Shown piece after piece: positions 8,807-19,561 of a stretch of 64,000 nucleotides of DNA. Position 1 is the first letter of the stretch; each line of letters starts with the position of its first letter. This stretch comes from Bacteroidetes bacterium ADurb.Bin012. GTDB lineage: Bacteria > Bacteroidota > Bacteroidia > Bacteroidales > TTA-H9. The notes under the pieces were generated by a model, which ran no database searches, was not told the origin of the DNA, and saw nothing but the letters and a program-made list of their open reading frames with translations. A program made the position numbers and the translations under genes. The DNA is taken from contig MWFC01000003.1 in assembly GCA_002071415.1 (NCBI GenBank), positions 1 through 64,000 on the forward strand. The letters are read 5' to 3'.

Positions 8807-11800
8807 TTGGCAGAGGTAGAGATATTCAGAGATTCTTCCTGAATGATTTTACGTTTTTTCCTGAACAGTTCGGCCAGATTATTAAAATCTTTTCTGTAAA
8901 ACAGTCCAATGCCTTGGGTATAAGGGGCCGAAACGGTAAGTAATTCAGTAGTATTGGATCGGTTGAAGGCTCTGAGACGAAGTTTACCATCGCGTGTGAG
9001 CATTACTTCTACATTGATATCACCCACCACATTGCTTGTTTTGTTTGCATTTTGCATTCCCACCACGCCCAAATTCCCGTCGATAGTTACACGTTGATCA
9101 AAAAGTTGGGTGCTTAGGGCAAGTTCGAGTTCCTGAGCCGAAATAGCATCGCCAGGCCGATAATTTATCCCGATATCGAAATCTTGACTAATTTGAGACA
9201 ATAGATTGCTGATTTGATTCGAAAGCATCTGGAACGAAGAGATTCCCAAGCTATTTCCAAATGATTTATTGGTAACTGCGAAGCTAAAATTATTCAACAC
9301 CAGAAGGGATACGAACTGTTGAGTCATAACCATCTGATTGGTAGTATCGAGTTTGGCATAAACGGCTCGTTCGATGTCAGGATCGATTTTTGGAAATTGA
9401 ATGCTGAAGGTGATAAAAGGATTCAACAGCTTATTTTGAAGATGTATAATGGTTTTTACAGGTATTCGAGCCGAAGTGACGGTAGAATCGAGGTCTAATC
9501 CCAATCCACTAAGGGTAGTACGCGTGGTAAATGAAGCTCTTAAATTTATTTGAGCATCCAACGGATCGCCAGAAAAATGTATGGTCGAACCCTTCTCGAT
9601 TTCGAGCATTCGGCTGAGGATATTTTGCAGATTAAACAGGAATGAACCTGATTGAATTTCATATTGGCCATTGATATTGAGATCGCCTCTCGAATTTACT
9701 TCTAACGTAATCATACCTTCGCCCGTCCCCTCTATGGTTCCGGCATCTTGTGGAAGGCTTACTTTTATCCTGGCCTGAGGAGTTAGTGTCAATACCGAAA
9801 AAACATTGAAACCAGAAACATTCAAATTGGTACGTTCCACCTTCTTCAACTTCAAAGTATCTTCGGGTTGTTTAAAATATAAGAAACTCGAAGAACGAAC
9901 ATCCACCGTCGACGACAATGGCACGTAAATATTGCTTCCCTTCTCGGTAATGGCATTGGCTTCGATATTCAAGTTATTTATAGAACCCGAAACGCGAATT
10001 TGACCCGAAATAAAGGCAATTCCATTCACATATTTGTTTTGTTGAGGCTCGGCATTGAACAAAATGAAATTTTCAGGTTGCAATCGAATATCCAAATACA
10101 TATCCTGGAAATTCTTATGGGCAATATATCCATCACAAAAAGCAACATTCCCCAACGAATCATTTATTTTCAGTTTGTTGAAAATTATTCTCGAAGGTTC
10201 GACTATAATTTCATCCGAAAAAGAATAGGTAGTATTGAAAAATTTCGGACGAATCTTGGCACGAATAAACTTCAACTTTCCATGAATTTCAGGACTTTTA
10301 ACTGAGCCTTCGAGTTCGATATTCGAGCTTAGAAAACCTTCGAGTTCAGCGATAGCCATGTTTAGAAAAGGTTGAATGGGCTTCAGATTGAAATTTTCCG
10401 TTTTCAGTTTGATGTCGAAATTCTGTTTTGGATCTGAAGGATAATAATATCCGGATAAATCGATGGGATGAGATTGAAATTTATTGTTAACCAGAGTTGA
10501 TTTAGCCTTTACAAAGAGGGCTTTCGATTTTGTATTCCACAAGGAAGTGAGTTCCATAAAACCCAGATTTTGTTGATTGACAGCCAGATGATCGATTCGC
10601 ATCTCGGCCTGAATCAAAGGTTTGTTATCTTCCTGATGAAGCTGGATGTGTCCTTGAAGCAAGCCTCCTATTTGTAAACCAAAGGGCTGCAAAAAGAAGT
10701 CGGCATGAGAAAGACTGAAATTATGGAATTGTGCATTAAGCATTTTAGTGCTATCGGAGCTGTAGGCTCCATCGATGTATAAACTCTCGTTTTCTGAAGT
10801 GATCTCGAGTCGATGGATATCGATTTCCTGTTTCCGAAAGATTATTTTATTGTCGGGTTGAATTACGTAGATATTATCATCTAAATTGAACGAAGATTCT
10901 ATGAATTGCATAAAAATTTCAGGATAATTCGAAAACGACAGGTAACCTTTCAGGTTTCCATAATTGGATGAATCTTCGGGTAAGAGGCCCCATTTCATAT
11001 TGTATCGGATACTATCGTATGCAATATTGGCAGTAAGGTCAAATTTATCGAGGCCAAAATACAAGATACTATCCTTCTTCATTTCTACAAAATTTACTTT
11101 TCTAATATTGGTTTCCAATGTAATAGCATCTTGAAAGGATTGGCTGCGCAAGGAAAGATTATTCATCTTGACGCCGTAAACGCTCAAGGTATCGGTTTGT
11201 GCTTCGAGGCTTAAAATCCGGTCTTTAGTGTCGAATTGTCCTTTGATGCGGCTATTATTCGCAACTTTTAGCCATGGCAGGAATAGTGCGGTCAATTCGT
11301 TCAGCTTTTTTATTCTTATATCATAGACGAAATTCTGGCCTGTGGTGTCGCTAAGGGTTTGACCCAAATTATGAAATGAATTCAAATAATTATTAAAAAA
11401 TAACGAAAATGAATATCCTAATTGGGCAAATTGAATTTCTCCTCTCACACTGGCATCGAAGAATGGAGAAAGGAGGCTCAAAGTACGTTCACCAGTCGGA
11501 GTAAGTAACGTATTTAAAAAAATGCGATTGGCCGAATAATCTTTCCCTTTTTCGGTATAATTCACTTCGGTTAAATCTATAGAACCTTCCAGATTGTCGA
11601 GGTGTGAGCCCAAGAAATTTGCCCTGAGCTCGAAATTTAGTTCACATAACGAATCGCCGCGATCGATCATTCCAAGATTTTGCAAATACGCATGCGAAAC
11701 CCCTGCAGTAAAGTTATATTCGGGTATATCTTCGCTCAAGTCGATCGACCCATCGAAATTGAGATTCAAGTTGGGATCATCGATGTTGATTTCACCCTGA

Positions 11801-13293
11801 AATTGCTTTTTGGATAGTTCTCCACGCACGGTCAGATTTTTATAAGGATAACGATTGAATTCGAATTTTTGAACCATAACATTCAATCTTACATTTGCGC
11901 TATCGAGACTGAAACCCTTGCCCTCGACATCTCCAGCCATACTTACCGCCCCTATTAATTGCGGAACTTCTAAAATCCTTCCCAGATCAAAATTATCTGT
12001 CGCCAAATTTCCACGGTATTCATATTGACCATTTGGAAGTGCCATTAGTTTCAAATCAGTAATCAACACACCAACTCCCGTTGTAAATCTTGCATTTGCC
12101 ACAAAATCGTTGTAAAATCCCAAAAATTCGCCCGAAATACTTACAAATCCCAATTCATAAATCTGCTTTGGCAGATGAATCTTTTCTTTCAATCGAAAAT
12201 TCCCAGGTAAGGTAAAATTATTGACATCTTTCATATCGGCATATAATTGCCTAGCTTTTAACACGATAAAAGTTTCTTCGATGTCGGGCATTCCCGTCAT
12301 TTGCAAATCACCCTTAAAAATGGTTTTTTCCCCTGTTCTTATCGTTAAGGCTTCGCCTCGCATATCAGGTACTTTCCCAAAAACTTTACCCTTTACCAAG
12401 ATGTTCTGATTCATTCCTTCCAGAGAAACTGCAAAAGGCGAAAAATCTATAAAATTAAGCCTCGAATCCTGAAATTCAGTTTGAATATACATACGATCGA
12501 CAAAATGATTATAATCATCGAAATCATTGTATTCAAAGGTAAGTTTCATGTTTACATCACTGTAAGGAGTCTTGAATTTAAAATCATCGATGATTAAATG
12601 CTGCGACGATACAGTAAATTTTCCTTGCAGGTGTTCGAATTTTAAGCCCGATCGTTCTTCAGCTTGCAGTTCTTTGACTCTAAAAGTCATCGAATCTCCG
12701 GTAAAAATATAAGAAAATGCTTCCAGATTTATTCCATTTATTTCAATAAAGGCATAATCCATTCCTTTTTCACGTTTACCGCATTTATTCTGGTCTTGAT
12801 ACATAAAATGGCTATTCTGGAATTCAAATCTTCGTACGATGATCTTCAAATCACCTACTCCAAATTTTCGAGGCTGCTCGTGCTTTGGTTTTCCTGAAGA
12901 GAATTTGCCAAACACATGGGTAATATTTAATTTTTTATCCCCATAATATTTTACCAGATTTACTTCTGCATTTTCGGCTTTTACTGAATTGAAAAACAGA
13001 ATTTTTTGGTGAGGCTGTATCATATTGATATTCACTGAAAGCCTCTCGGCTCTTATTAAAACAGTTCCACAGGAATCTTCCATATAAACATCACGCAAAA
13101 CAATACCTGACAAAGGATGCAGATACATACCCCCAATCCCCACCTTAACACTCAAAACTTGAGACAATTTACCCGCAACCTTTTCCCCTAAGGCAGTCTG
13201 AACACCGGGATGCAACATGATTGCCATACCCGAAGAAATAACAATTGTTATCCCGACGACAAAATAGAATAATATTTTTATTAACTTCTTAAT
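8803..13293 (-). CDS. tamB: TamB-like translocation/assembly module protein, probable ATT start
   Basis: A very long protein (about 1,496 residues from the proposed start). The body is repetitive beta structure of AsmA/TamB type, ending in the DUF490/TamB domain (INIKGTI-like strands, then DIGINYRPGD and a terminal barrel-like segment). TamB bridges the inner and outer membrane in envelope biogenesis. The first ATG (13225-13227) would remove the membrane anchor. The open frame extends 22 codons upstream to 13291-13293, giving KKLIKILFYFVVGITIVI, the usual TamB N-terminal membrane helix. That stretch has no ATG, GTG or TTG; ATT followed by Lys-Lys is the best start. A membrane-protein gene ends 18 bases before it. 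Confidence 0.82.
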   Translation of the reverse strand: MKKLIKILFYFVVGITIVISSGMAIMLHPGVQTALGEKVAGKLSQVLSVKVGIGGMYLHPLSGIVLRDVYMEDSCGTVLIRAERLSVNINMIQPHQKILFFNSVKAENAEVNLVKYYGDKKLNITHVFGKFSSGKPKHEQPRKFGVGDLKIIVRRFEFQNSHFMYQDQNKCGKREKGMDYAFIEINGINLEAFSYIFTGDSMTFRVKELQAEERSGLKFEHLQGKFTVSSQHLIIDDFKFKTPYSDVNMKLTFEYNDFDDYNHFVDRMYIQTEFQDSRLNFIDFSPFAVSLEGMNQNILVKGKVFGKVPDMRGEALTIRTGEKTIFKGDLQMTGMPDIEETFIVLKARQLYADMKDVNNFTLPGNFRLKEKIHLPKQIYELGFVSISGEFLGFYNDFVANARFTTGVGVLITDLKLMALPNGQYEYRGNLATDNFDLGRILEVPQLIGAVSMAGDVEGKGFSLDSANVRLNVMVQKFEFNRYPYKNLTVRGELSKKQFQGEINIDDPNLNLNFDGSIDLSEDIPEYNFTAGVSHAYLQNLGMIDRGDSLCELNFELRANFLGSHLDNLEGSIDLTEVNYTEKGKDYSANRIFLNTLLTPTGERTLSLLSPFFDASVRGEIQFAQLGYSFSLFFNNYLNSFHNLGQTLSDTTGQNFVYDIRIKKLNELTALFLPWLKVANNSRIKGQFDTKDRILSLEAQTDTLSVYGVKMNNLSLRSQSFQDAITLETNIRKVNFVEMKKDSILYFGLDKFDLTANIAYDSIRYNMKWGLLPEDSSNYGNLKGYLSFSNYPEIFMQFIESSFNLDDNIYVIQPDNKIIFRKQEIDIHRLEITSENESLYIDGAYSSDSTKMLNAQFHNFSLSHADFFLQPFGLQIGGLLQGHIQLHQEDNKPLIQAEMRIDHLAVNQQNLGFMELTSLWNTKSKALFVKAKSTLVNNKFQSHPIDLSGYYYPSDPKQNFDIKLKTENFNLKPIQPFLNMAIAELEGFLSSNIELEGSVKSPEIHGKLKFIRAKIRPKFFNTTYSFSDEIIVEPSRIIFNKLKINDSLGNVAFCDGYIAHKNFQDMYLDIRLQPENFILFNAEPQQNKYVNGIAFISGQIRVSGSINNLNIEANAITEKGSNIYVPLSSTVDVRSSSFLYFKQPEDTLKLKKVERTNLNVSGFNVFSVLTLTPQARIKVSLPQDAGTIEGTGEGMITLEVNSRGDLNINGQYEIQSGSFLFNLQNILSRMLEIEKGSTIHFSGDPLDAQINLRASFTTRTTLSGLGLDLDSTVTSARIPVKTIIHLQNKLLNPFITFSIQFPKIDPDIERAVYAKLDTTNQMVMTQQFVSLLVLNNFSFAVTNKSFGNSLGISSFQMLSNQISNLLSQISQDFDIGINYRPGDAISAQELELALSTQLFDQRVTIDGNLGVVGMQNANKTSNVVGDINVEVMLTRDGKLRLRAFNRSNTTELLTVSAPYTQGIGLFYRKDFNNLAELFRKKRKIIQEESLNISTSAN

Positions 13294-13311
13294 AAGCCAA
13301 AATTTTGAATT

Positions 13312-13914
13312 CTAAGTAAAAATAACCTTCCATATTCCATTTTCTTCCTGCTTGATGATATAATTATCGCGCACGAAACGGTAAATAATGAATGACAGAA
13401 AAAATATAAAAAAACGTGATACACATTGAGCAAGAGTAATAAAGGGCATTAAGCCAATATTCAATTTCCAGATGAAAACCGTACGAATAAAAAGAAAAGC
13501 ATTGATGATGCCAAGAAGTAAAAGTGCCTGCCTGTTCCATCTAAGCACTGGACCAAGTAAGAATAAATTGAGGATATTGAAAAAATTTGTACCTAAAAAC
13601 CAGATTATTGTAATCCATAAAGGAAATTCGATAATGCCATAAATCTTCATCATGGGAAATTGCTGCATCAGACTGATGAAACAACTGACTATCACAAAGA
13701 GAATCAAGAAAATGATGCCCACTCTCAGGCGATTACGAATTCGAAATGGAGGTGTAAACGAAATCTCTTTGGCTATGTACTTAATCCATCGGTAATCATT
13801 GGAGATTTCCACTTCCAGAGTCTCGATCAGATGGTCGAATACTTGTTGTTTTGTCCATCCTTGTTTTAACCCTCGTCTGATGGTTTTCCTTAAATTGTAC
13901 TTTTTCTTTGCCAT
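13312..13914 (-). CDS. Small multi-pass membrane protein, function unknown
   Basis: A 200-residue protein with a basic cytoplasmic N-terminus (MAKKKYNLRKTIRRGLKQG) and about four hydrophobic segments: VGIIFLILFVIVSCF, WITIIWFLGTNFFNILNLFL, LLLGIINAFLFIRTVF and a C-terminal FFIFFLSFIIY. I do not recognise the family. The start at 13914 is preferred over an upstream Met at 13989 because a TATTTTTG promoter box sits four bases before it. It precedes tamB with 18 bases between them, so they are probably one operon. Its TAG stop is in the same frame as tamB. Confidence 0.7.
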   Translation of the reverse strand: MAKKKYNLRKTIRRGLKQGWTKQQVFDHLIETLEVEISNDYRWIKYIAKEISFTPPFRIRNRLRVGIIFLILFVIVSCFISLMQQFPMMKIYGIIEFPLWITIIWFLGTNFFNILNLFLLGPVLRWNRQALLLLGIINAFLFIRTVFIWKLNIGLMPFITLAQCVSRFFIFFLSFIIYRFVRDNYIIKQEENGIWKVIFT

Positions 13915-13918
13915 AAGG

Positions 13919-13926
13919 CAAAAATA
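13919..13926 (-). promoter_or_regulatory. -7 box four bases from the ATG (leaderless)
   Basis: Minus-strand TATTTTTG matches TAnnTTTG and is separated from the ATG by CCTT only. It fixes the start of the membrane protein at 13914 and predicts a leaderless transcript. Confidence 0.5.
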
Positions 13927-14157
13927 ATGCATGTTGCAATTATTTTTGCTTTTGATTGCACAACAATTAAAAAAACACTGTAGTTTCAAAAAAAAAGAAT
14001 GATTTCCATTAGCTTATAAAGCTAAAATATTTAGATTCCGAAGATAAGTTCGAATAATTTTTATGTTTTTTACGTCGTACAGTTTTTCAACATAGAATTC
14101 TTACGAGACAAGCCAAAACTCGACAAAATGATTTTGCGGGGAGGGAATGGGAGAAAA

Positions 14158-15012
14158 TCAGTGAGGGAATGGCAATCGAAGTGAATGAGATTTGAAGCTA
14201 AGTGAGGCTTTCAATTTGAACAGCAGGTCATTGCCCAGTAGGCCATCAATAGGAGGCAAGTCCAATTTGGAATATAATGAATTAATATGTTCGAGATCGA
14301 TAAGCAGCATTTCGTAATTCGTCATTTTTACCGGGCCAATGCAAAGTTCAGGGATCAGAGCAGCACCAAAGTTTTGAGCATCATTAGCAATCCCAGCGGA
14401 GGGCTGGTCGGTTCGCTCGAGCTGGCTGGCTTCATAAGGATAGAACTGTTTGAAAAGGTTTAAATCGAAAATGGTTGAAGAAGCTCCGGTATCGATTAGC
14501 ATATTTGCCTTTTGTTTTCGAACCTTCAGTGTAACCATCAGATGTTCGCTGTCGGGCATAATGCTGAGAATTTGCATTGGTTTTTTTTCTTTTTTGAGTT
14601 CGATAGTTTTCTTTTTGTAATTCAATTTTGCCTTTAGCTTAACCAGCAGGTCGCAGCCAAGTACTCCATGAATTGGATCATTGAAATACCGGGAATAAAT
14701 TTGGTTGAGAGGTGAGAGATCGAGGAGTGTAGCCTGATATTTCGAAATTTTTCGTTTTTCTATTTCGAAATCGGAAACTTTCAGTAAAAAGGGTTCCAGC
14801 TCATTGCCGAGGCCCATAGCCATCATGGGGGACTCTTTCAGTTGAAATTCCGGTAAAAAACATGAGATTCTCGCTTTGTCGAAAACCGAATGAGAGGCTC
14901 CAGAATCGATGATCCAATGAGCGGGCATACCATTTACTTTTACAGCGATAGCAATATGATAACCTTGTTCGAGGATTTTAAAAATCTGGAAAGGGATTTC
15001 GATTCGTTTCAT
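14158..15012 (-). CDS. Two-domain retropepsin-like aspartic protease
   Basis: A 284-residue protein with two copies of a retropepsin-like half. The first has Asp36-Ser-Gly in WIIDSGASHSVFD and a later GVLGCDLL; the second has Asp174-Thr-Gly in MLIDTGASSTIFD and GLLGNDLLF. These are the catalytic loop and the hydrophobic Gly loop of each half. Retroviral-type proteases normally need a homodimer; a tandem chain could fold as a pseudo-dimer like pepsin. No signal peptide is present, so it should be cytoplasmic. It is the last gene of an operon nine bases after the nucleoside kinase. Substrate unknown; the Ser in the first DSG does not by itself rule out activity. Confidence 0.78.
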   Translation of the reverse strand: MKRIEIPFQIFKILEQGYHIAIAVKVNGMPAHWIIDSGASHSVFDKARISCFLPEFQLKESPMMAMGLGNELEPFLLKVSDFEIEKRKISKYQATLLDLSPLNQIYSRYFNDPIHGVLGCDLLVKLKAKLNYKKKTIELKKEKKPMQILSIMPDSEHLMVTLKVRKQKANMLIDTGASSTIFDLNLFKQFYPYEASQLERTDQPSAGIANDAQNFGAALIPELCIGPVKMTNYEMLLIDLEHINSLYSKLDLPPIDGLLGNDLLFKLKASLSFKSHSLRLPFPH

Positions 15013-15021
15013 GATAAGGGA

Positions 15022-16686
15022 TTAATAGATGAAGCTGCTGCCGCCCAAGAATTCGCGAAGAATGCTTGTAGGAGGAATTTCACGGGAAGAAATTGGTTGA
15101 AAATAAGAAAGGAATTTCATAAGTCTCAGGGCTTCGGCATGTTCGGGTTCGATTTCGGGAATAGTTTTCAGAAGTGGCTCGGCATAAGTTTTCAAAACGG
15201 CCAGTTCATAAAGGAGTGCCGAATTGAACATCACATCGGCATTTTCTTGAAAAGGGAAGATATTTTTTTCTTCTCCATTCCTAACGCTATCCCAACGTCT
15301 TAGGGTTTCGAGGGCAGAATAGCCTCTGAAGCGATAATCGCGTACCATCCTGCGAAAAAGACGATTATCGGTAGATGAGATTGGATTTTGAGCATCAATA
15401 GAAATTTGGGTAAGAGCCGAAACGAAAATCCCGAATTTACGTGCTGGATCTATGTGGGGAGTCAAATCAGGGTTCAGTCCATGAATGCCTTCTATAATCA
15501 GCACCTGATCGGGCTTCATTTTAAAGGTTCCATTATAATAGGAACGCCTACCGCTATTGAAATCGAAACGAGGAAGGCGCACTTCGCGTCCAATGAGTAA
15601 ATCATTGAGGTTTTCGTTAAAAAGATCGATGTCTATTGCCTGGAGACTTTCGAAATCATATTCACCTTTTTCGTCCCTTGGAGTGTGCTCTCTATCGACA
15701 AAATAATTGTCGATAGAAATTTGAACTGGTTTTAAGCCAAGCACCATTAATTGAATGGACAGCCTCTTGCTGAAAGTAGTTTTTCCCGATGAAGAAGGAC
15801 CAGAAATGAGAACAATCTTTACTTTATCGTACCATCTATAGATTTTATCGGCTATGCGTGCTATACGTTTTTCGTGCAGGGCTTCCGAAATTTTAATCAA
15901 ATCGGTATCACGTTTTTCGGAAGTAGCTTTGTTTAAATTGCCAACAAAGGGAACGTCGAGGATATTTATCCATTTCTTATGTTCACGAAATACCTTGAAA
16001 AGTTTGGGTTGATGAGTAACTGCCGGAGGAATTTCGAAATTTTCGGGATCGGGCACGCGTATCAGCAAACCCTTATAGTAATGGCGAATATCATAAAGAG
16101 TAAGATACCCGGTCGAAGGCACCAGATAACCATAGAAATAATTGATAAAACCATTCAATCCATATACCGAGGTGTACATTTCGTGTCGTCTTCCAAAGAG
16201 TTCGGCCTTATCCATCTGGCCATTCTTCATGAAGAGTTGGGCGGCTTCGGCTGTAAGTATCTCCTGGCGGGTAAAAGGTAAATCGGCCGCTACCATTTCG
16301 ACCATCCTTTCTCTTATCCGTTTTAGTAAATCTTCATTCAGTTCTATGTTTTCTCCTTCCAGCTCGGCATACCAACCTTTGCTCACGCTATGATCGATAC
16401 GCAACAAGGCTTGAGGAATAACTTCCTTTACCGCAGCATACAACAGGAAGTAAACTGAACGAACATACATGCGGTAACCAATATTATGCGAAAAATCAAT
16501 AAAATTTACTGTTTTGGGTTTATAAAGATCGAAGCTGAGTTCACGCAATTTATTATTGACCAGTGCCCCCAAAATCGGATACTTCAGCTTTACGTTAAAC
16601 TGGCGAGACACTTCAGCCAGTGTAATCCCTTTGGGAAACTCTCTTCTTTCGTCGCAATTCTGACAAATAATCTCGATAGTGTTCAT
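15022..16686 (-). CDS. TGS-domain nucleoside (uridine-like) kinase
   Basis: A 554-residue protein. Residues 1-65 form a TGS-like ubiquitin-fold domain, followed by a threonyl-tRNA synthetase-like second domain (MYVRSVYFLLYAAVKEV and an ERMVEMVAADLPFTR helix). From about residue 280 comes a P-loop kinase resembling uridine kinase, with Walker A GPSSSGKTTF near 295 and QISIDNYFVDREHTPRDE as the nucleoside site. Many Bacteroidota and anaerobes carry this fusion, annotated as nucleoside kinase. It would phosphorylate a pyrimidine or other nucleoside with ATP; the substrate is not established from sequence. The gene lies 10 bases after uvrA. Confidence 0.85.
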   Translation of the reverse strand: MNTIEIICQNCDERREFPKGITLAEVSRQFNVKLKYPILGALVNNKLRELSFDLYKPKTVNFIDFSHNIGYRMYVRSVYFLLYAAVKEVIPQALLRIDHSVSKGWYAELEGENIELNEDLLKRIRERMVEMVAADLPFTRQEILTAEAAQLFMKNGQMDKAELFGRRHEMYTSVYGLNGFINYFYGYLVPSTGYLTLYDIRHYYKGLLIRVPDPENFEIPPAVTHQPKLFKVFREHKKWINILDVPFVGNLNKATSEKRDTDLIKISEALHEKRIARIADKIYRWYDKVKIVLISGPSSSGKTTFSKRLSIQLMVLGLKPVQISIDNYFVDREHTPRDEKGEYDFESLQAIDIDLFNENLNDLLIGREVRLPRFDFNSGRRSYYNGTFKMKPDQVLIIEGIHGLNPDLTPHIDPARKFGIFVSALTQISIDAQNPISSTDNRLFRRMVRDYRFRGYSALETLRRWDSVRNGEEKNIFPFQENADVMFNSALLYELAVLKTYAEPLLKTIPEIEPEHAEALRLMKFLSYFQPISSREIPPTSILREFLGGSSFIY

Positions 16687-16696
16687 GATAGATAGA

Positions 16697-19561
16697 TTAA
16701 GAAAAAACTTGTTTTAGATAAAAACCGGTGTAACTTTTGGGATTTTGAGCTACCTCTTCGGGTGTACCTTCGGCCACGATATATCCTCCTTGATCTCCTC
16801 CTTCAGGACCTAAATCGATAATATGGTCGGCTACTTTGATAACTTCCATGTTATGTTCGATCACGATAATGGTATTGCCTTTGTCGGCTAATTTCTGAAG
16901 AACATCCAGTAAAACTCTTACATCTTCGAAATGAAGTCCTGTAGTAGGTTCATCGAGGATATAAAGGGTTTTCCCAGTATCGCGACGCGAAAGTTCGGAA
17001 GATAGCTTCACTCGTTGTGCTTCCCCACCCGAAAGAGTAGTCGACGACTGCCCAAGAGTAATATAACCCAGTCCCACTTGCTTCAATGTTTGTATTTTGC
17101 GAAGAATGGAAGGAACATTGGCAAAAAATTCAACGGCCTGATCGATCGTCATATTAAGGACATCGTTGATAGATTTTCCCTTGTATCTGATTTCGAGGGT
17201 TTCGCGATTGTATCGTTTCCCTTGGCATACTTCACAGGGAATCGTAACATCAGGTAAAAAATTCATTTCTATAACTCTTACACCTGCACCACCACAGGCT
17301 TCGCATCGTCCTCCCCTCACGTTGAACGAAAACCTTCCGGGCTTGTAACCTCTCACTTGTGATTCAGGCAAGCGTGCAAAAAGCTGGCGTATCTCGTCAA
17401 AAACCTTGGTGTACGTGGCAGGATTGCTCCGGGGAGTTCGACCTATAGGTGATTGATCGATCTGAATGATCTTGTCGATGTTTTTCAAACCTTCGAGACT
17501 ATCGTATGGTAGAGGTTTTTGCTCGGAACGATAGAGAGCCTGACTGATAACCGGATAAAGAGTTTCTTCGATAAGGGTAGATTTTCCACTACCCGAAACA
17601 CCAGTAACGCAAATAAATTTTCCAAGAGGAATCTTCAAATTAATATTTTTCAGATTATTTCCTCTAGCGCCCTTAAGAATGAGGCTTTGCCCATTACCAA
17701 GCCGCCGCTTAGGGGGAACCTCTATTTTTTTCTTTCCACTGAGGTATTGGCAGGTAAGTGAATTACTTTGGAGCAATTGCTGTGGAGTACCACTTGCCAC
17801 CACCCATCCTCCCTTCTTTCCAGCTCCCGGACCGAGGTCTACCACATAATCGGCCGATACTATCATCTCCTTATCATGTTCGACTACAATAATGGAATTG
17901 CCAATATCGCGCAAATTCTTCAAGGCTTTGATGAGGCGATGATTATCTCTCTGGTGCAAACCTATGCTAGGTTCGTCAAGTATGTATAAAACACCCGTAA
18001 GCTGGCTTCCAATTTGAGTAGCCAGATGAATGCGCTGGCTTTCACCACCCGATAGACTATAGGCAGGTCTGTCGCAGGTAAGATAGCCTAAGCCAAGTTC
18101 CAGAAGAAACCACAACCGCGACCTTATCTCTCTTATAATTTCCTGACCTATGATGCGATCATTCCCCTGAAGCCTTTCGGGTAATTGTCCGAACCAATGA
18201 TCCAGACTTCCGAGGTCCATCATGGCCAATTCGGCAATATTTTTACCATCTACCTTGAACCATAATGATTCCTTCTTCAATCGGCTTCCATTGCACACCG
18301 GGCAGGTCACCTTATTCAGGAATTCTCCTACCCACTTACGAATCGAGGCAGTTTCCGATTCCTGATACTGTCGAATAATAAAATCGACTATACCATCGAA
18401 CTCAAGGGTATAAGTCTGTATAACTCCACTATCGTATTCCTTTCTGACCTTGAAGCCTCCGTCGACTCCATAGAGGATAGCATTTAAAGCCTGTTCAGAA
18501 AGGTCTTTGATAGGAGTATCGAGATGAAAACCATAGATCTGGCCAATTCCTTCTATCTGCCTGAAAATCCAATTATCTCTATATTCGGCCAGTGGGGCTA
18601 TTCCACCCTGACGTGTGGTTTTATTCTTGTCGGGGAAAATCTTTTCCAGATCGATCTCGCTGATACGGCCAAGCCCGCTACACTTTGGGCATGCTCCATA
18701 AATAGAATTAAACGAGAAAGAATTCGGTTCGGGGTCTTCGTAAGCAATTCCAGTGGTCGGACACATCAGATTGCGGCTGAGATAGCGCATACTACCATCA
18801 GATTCATTGAAAACGATAAGGGTTCCCTTGCCTTGTTTCAATGCAGTTTGAACTGAGGAGGTCAGACGTTCTTCCGAGCTTCCACCAATTTTTATCCTAT
18901 CGATGATGAGCTCGATATCATGCGTTTTGTAACGGTCTAACTGACGAATTTCCGATAAAGATTTTATATCGCCATCTACCCTAATTCTCGAATATCCCTG
19001 TTTGCGTAACGAATCGATGAGTTCGCGGTAATGACCCTTACGCCCTCTAACTAAGGGAGCAAGAATATCTACCTTGCAATCTTCAAACTCTTTCCGAATA
19101 ATTTCTATAAGGTTGCTTTCGCTGTATTTGACCATGAGTTCGCCCGTCATATAGGAATAAGCCTTTGCAATGCGAGCAAATAACAGACGCATGAAATCAT
19201 AAACCTCGGTAATGGTTCCGACGGTAGAGCGTGGATTAGAACCCGAACTCTTCTGTTCGATCGAAATCACCGGACTTAAGCCCACAATCTTATCCACGTC
19301 GGGGCGTTCGAGATTGCCAATGAATTGACGGGCGTAAGCCGAAAATGTCTCGAGGTATCTTCTTTGCCCTTCTGCATAGATGGTATCAAAAGCAAGAGAA
19401 GATTTTCCACTGCCGCTCAAACCGGTAATCACCACAAATTTATCTCGGGGAATAATAACGTCGATATTACGCAAATTATGCACACGGGCACCATAAACCT
19501 CCAGATTGTCCTCTTTCTGCAGTAATATGTCTTTCGGTATACCTTCTTCAATCCTTGTCAT
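16697..19561 (-). CDS. uvrA: Excinuclease ABC subunit A
   Basis: A 954-residue UvrA, normal length. It carries two ABC ATPase modules: the first Walker A near residues 47-55 (GLSGSGKSS), the second [10 protein letters not shown] near 640. Signature motifs [11 protein letters not shown] and [12 protein letters not shown] are intact. Zinc-finger cysteines are visible in CPVCNGSRL and in the CEACGGAG...CEVCQGKRY module. One Cys of the first zinc site is Thr (CPTTG), a form I recall from other Bacteroidota UvrA. UvrA finds bulky DNA lesions and loads UvrB. The start overlaps the end of the transglycosylase gene by 14 bases, indicating translational coupling. Confidence 0.95.
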   Translation of the reverse strand: MTRIEEGIPKDILLQKEDNLEVYGARVHNLRNIDVIIPRDKFVVITGLSGSGKSSLAFDTIYAEGQRRYLETFSAYARQFIGNLERPDVDKIVGLSPVISIEQKSSGSNPRSTVGTITEVYDFMRLLFARIAKAYSYMTGELMVKYSESNLIEIIRKEFEDCKVDILAPLVRGRKGHYRELIDSLRKQGYSRIRVDGDIKSLSEIRQLDRYKTHDIELIIDRIKIGGSSEERLTSSVQTALKQGKGTLIVFNESDGSMRYLSRNLMCPTTGIAYEDPEPNSFSFNSIYGACPKCSGLGRISEIDLEKIFPDKNKTTRQGGIAPLAEYRDNWIFRQIEGIGQIYGFHLDTPIKDLSEQALNAILYGVDGGFKVRKEYDSGVIQTYTLEFDGIVDFIIRQYQESETASIRKWVGEFLNKVTCPVCNGSRLKKESLWFKVDGKNIAELAMMDLGSLDHWFGQLPERLQGNDRIIGQEIIREIRSRLWFLLELGLGYLTCDRPAYSLSGGESQRIHLATQIGSQLTGVLYILDEPSIGLHQRDNHRLIKALKNLRDIGNSIIVVEHDKEMIVSADYVVDLGPGAGKKGGWVVASGTPQQLLQSNSLTCQYLSGKKKIEVPPKRRLGNGQSLILKGARGNNLKNINLKIPLGKFICVTGVSGSGKSTLIEETLYPVISQALYRSEQKPLPYDSLEGLKNIDKIIQIDQSPIGRTPRSNPATYTKVFDEIRQLFARLPESQVRGYKPGRFSFNVRGGRCEACGGAGVRVIEMNFLPDVTIPCEVCQGKRYNRETLEIRYKGKSINDVLNMTIDQAVEFFANVPSILRKIQTLKQVGLGYITLGQSSTTLSGGEAQRVKLSSELSRRDTGKTLYILDEPTTGLHFEDVRVLLDVLQKLADKGNTIIVIEHNMEVIKVADHIIDLGPEGGDQGGYIVAEGTPEEVAQNPKSYTGFYLKQVFS

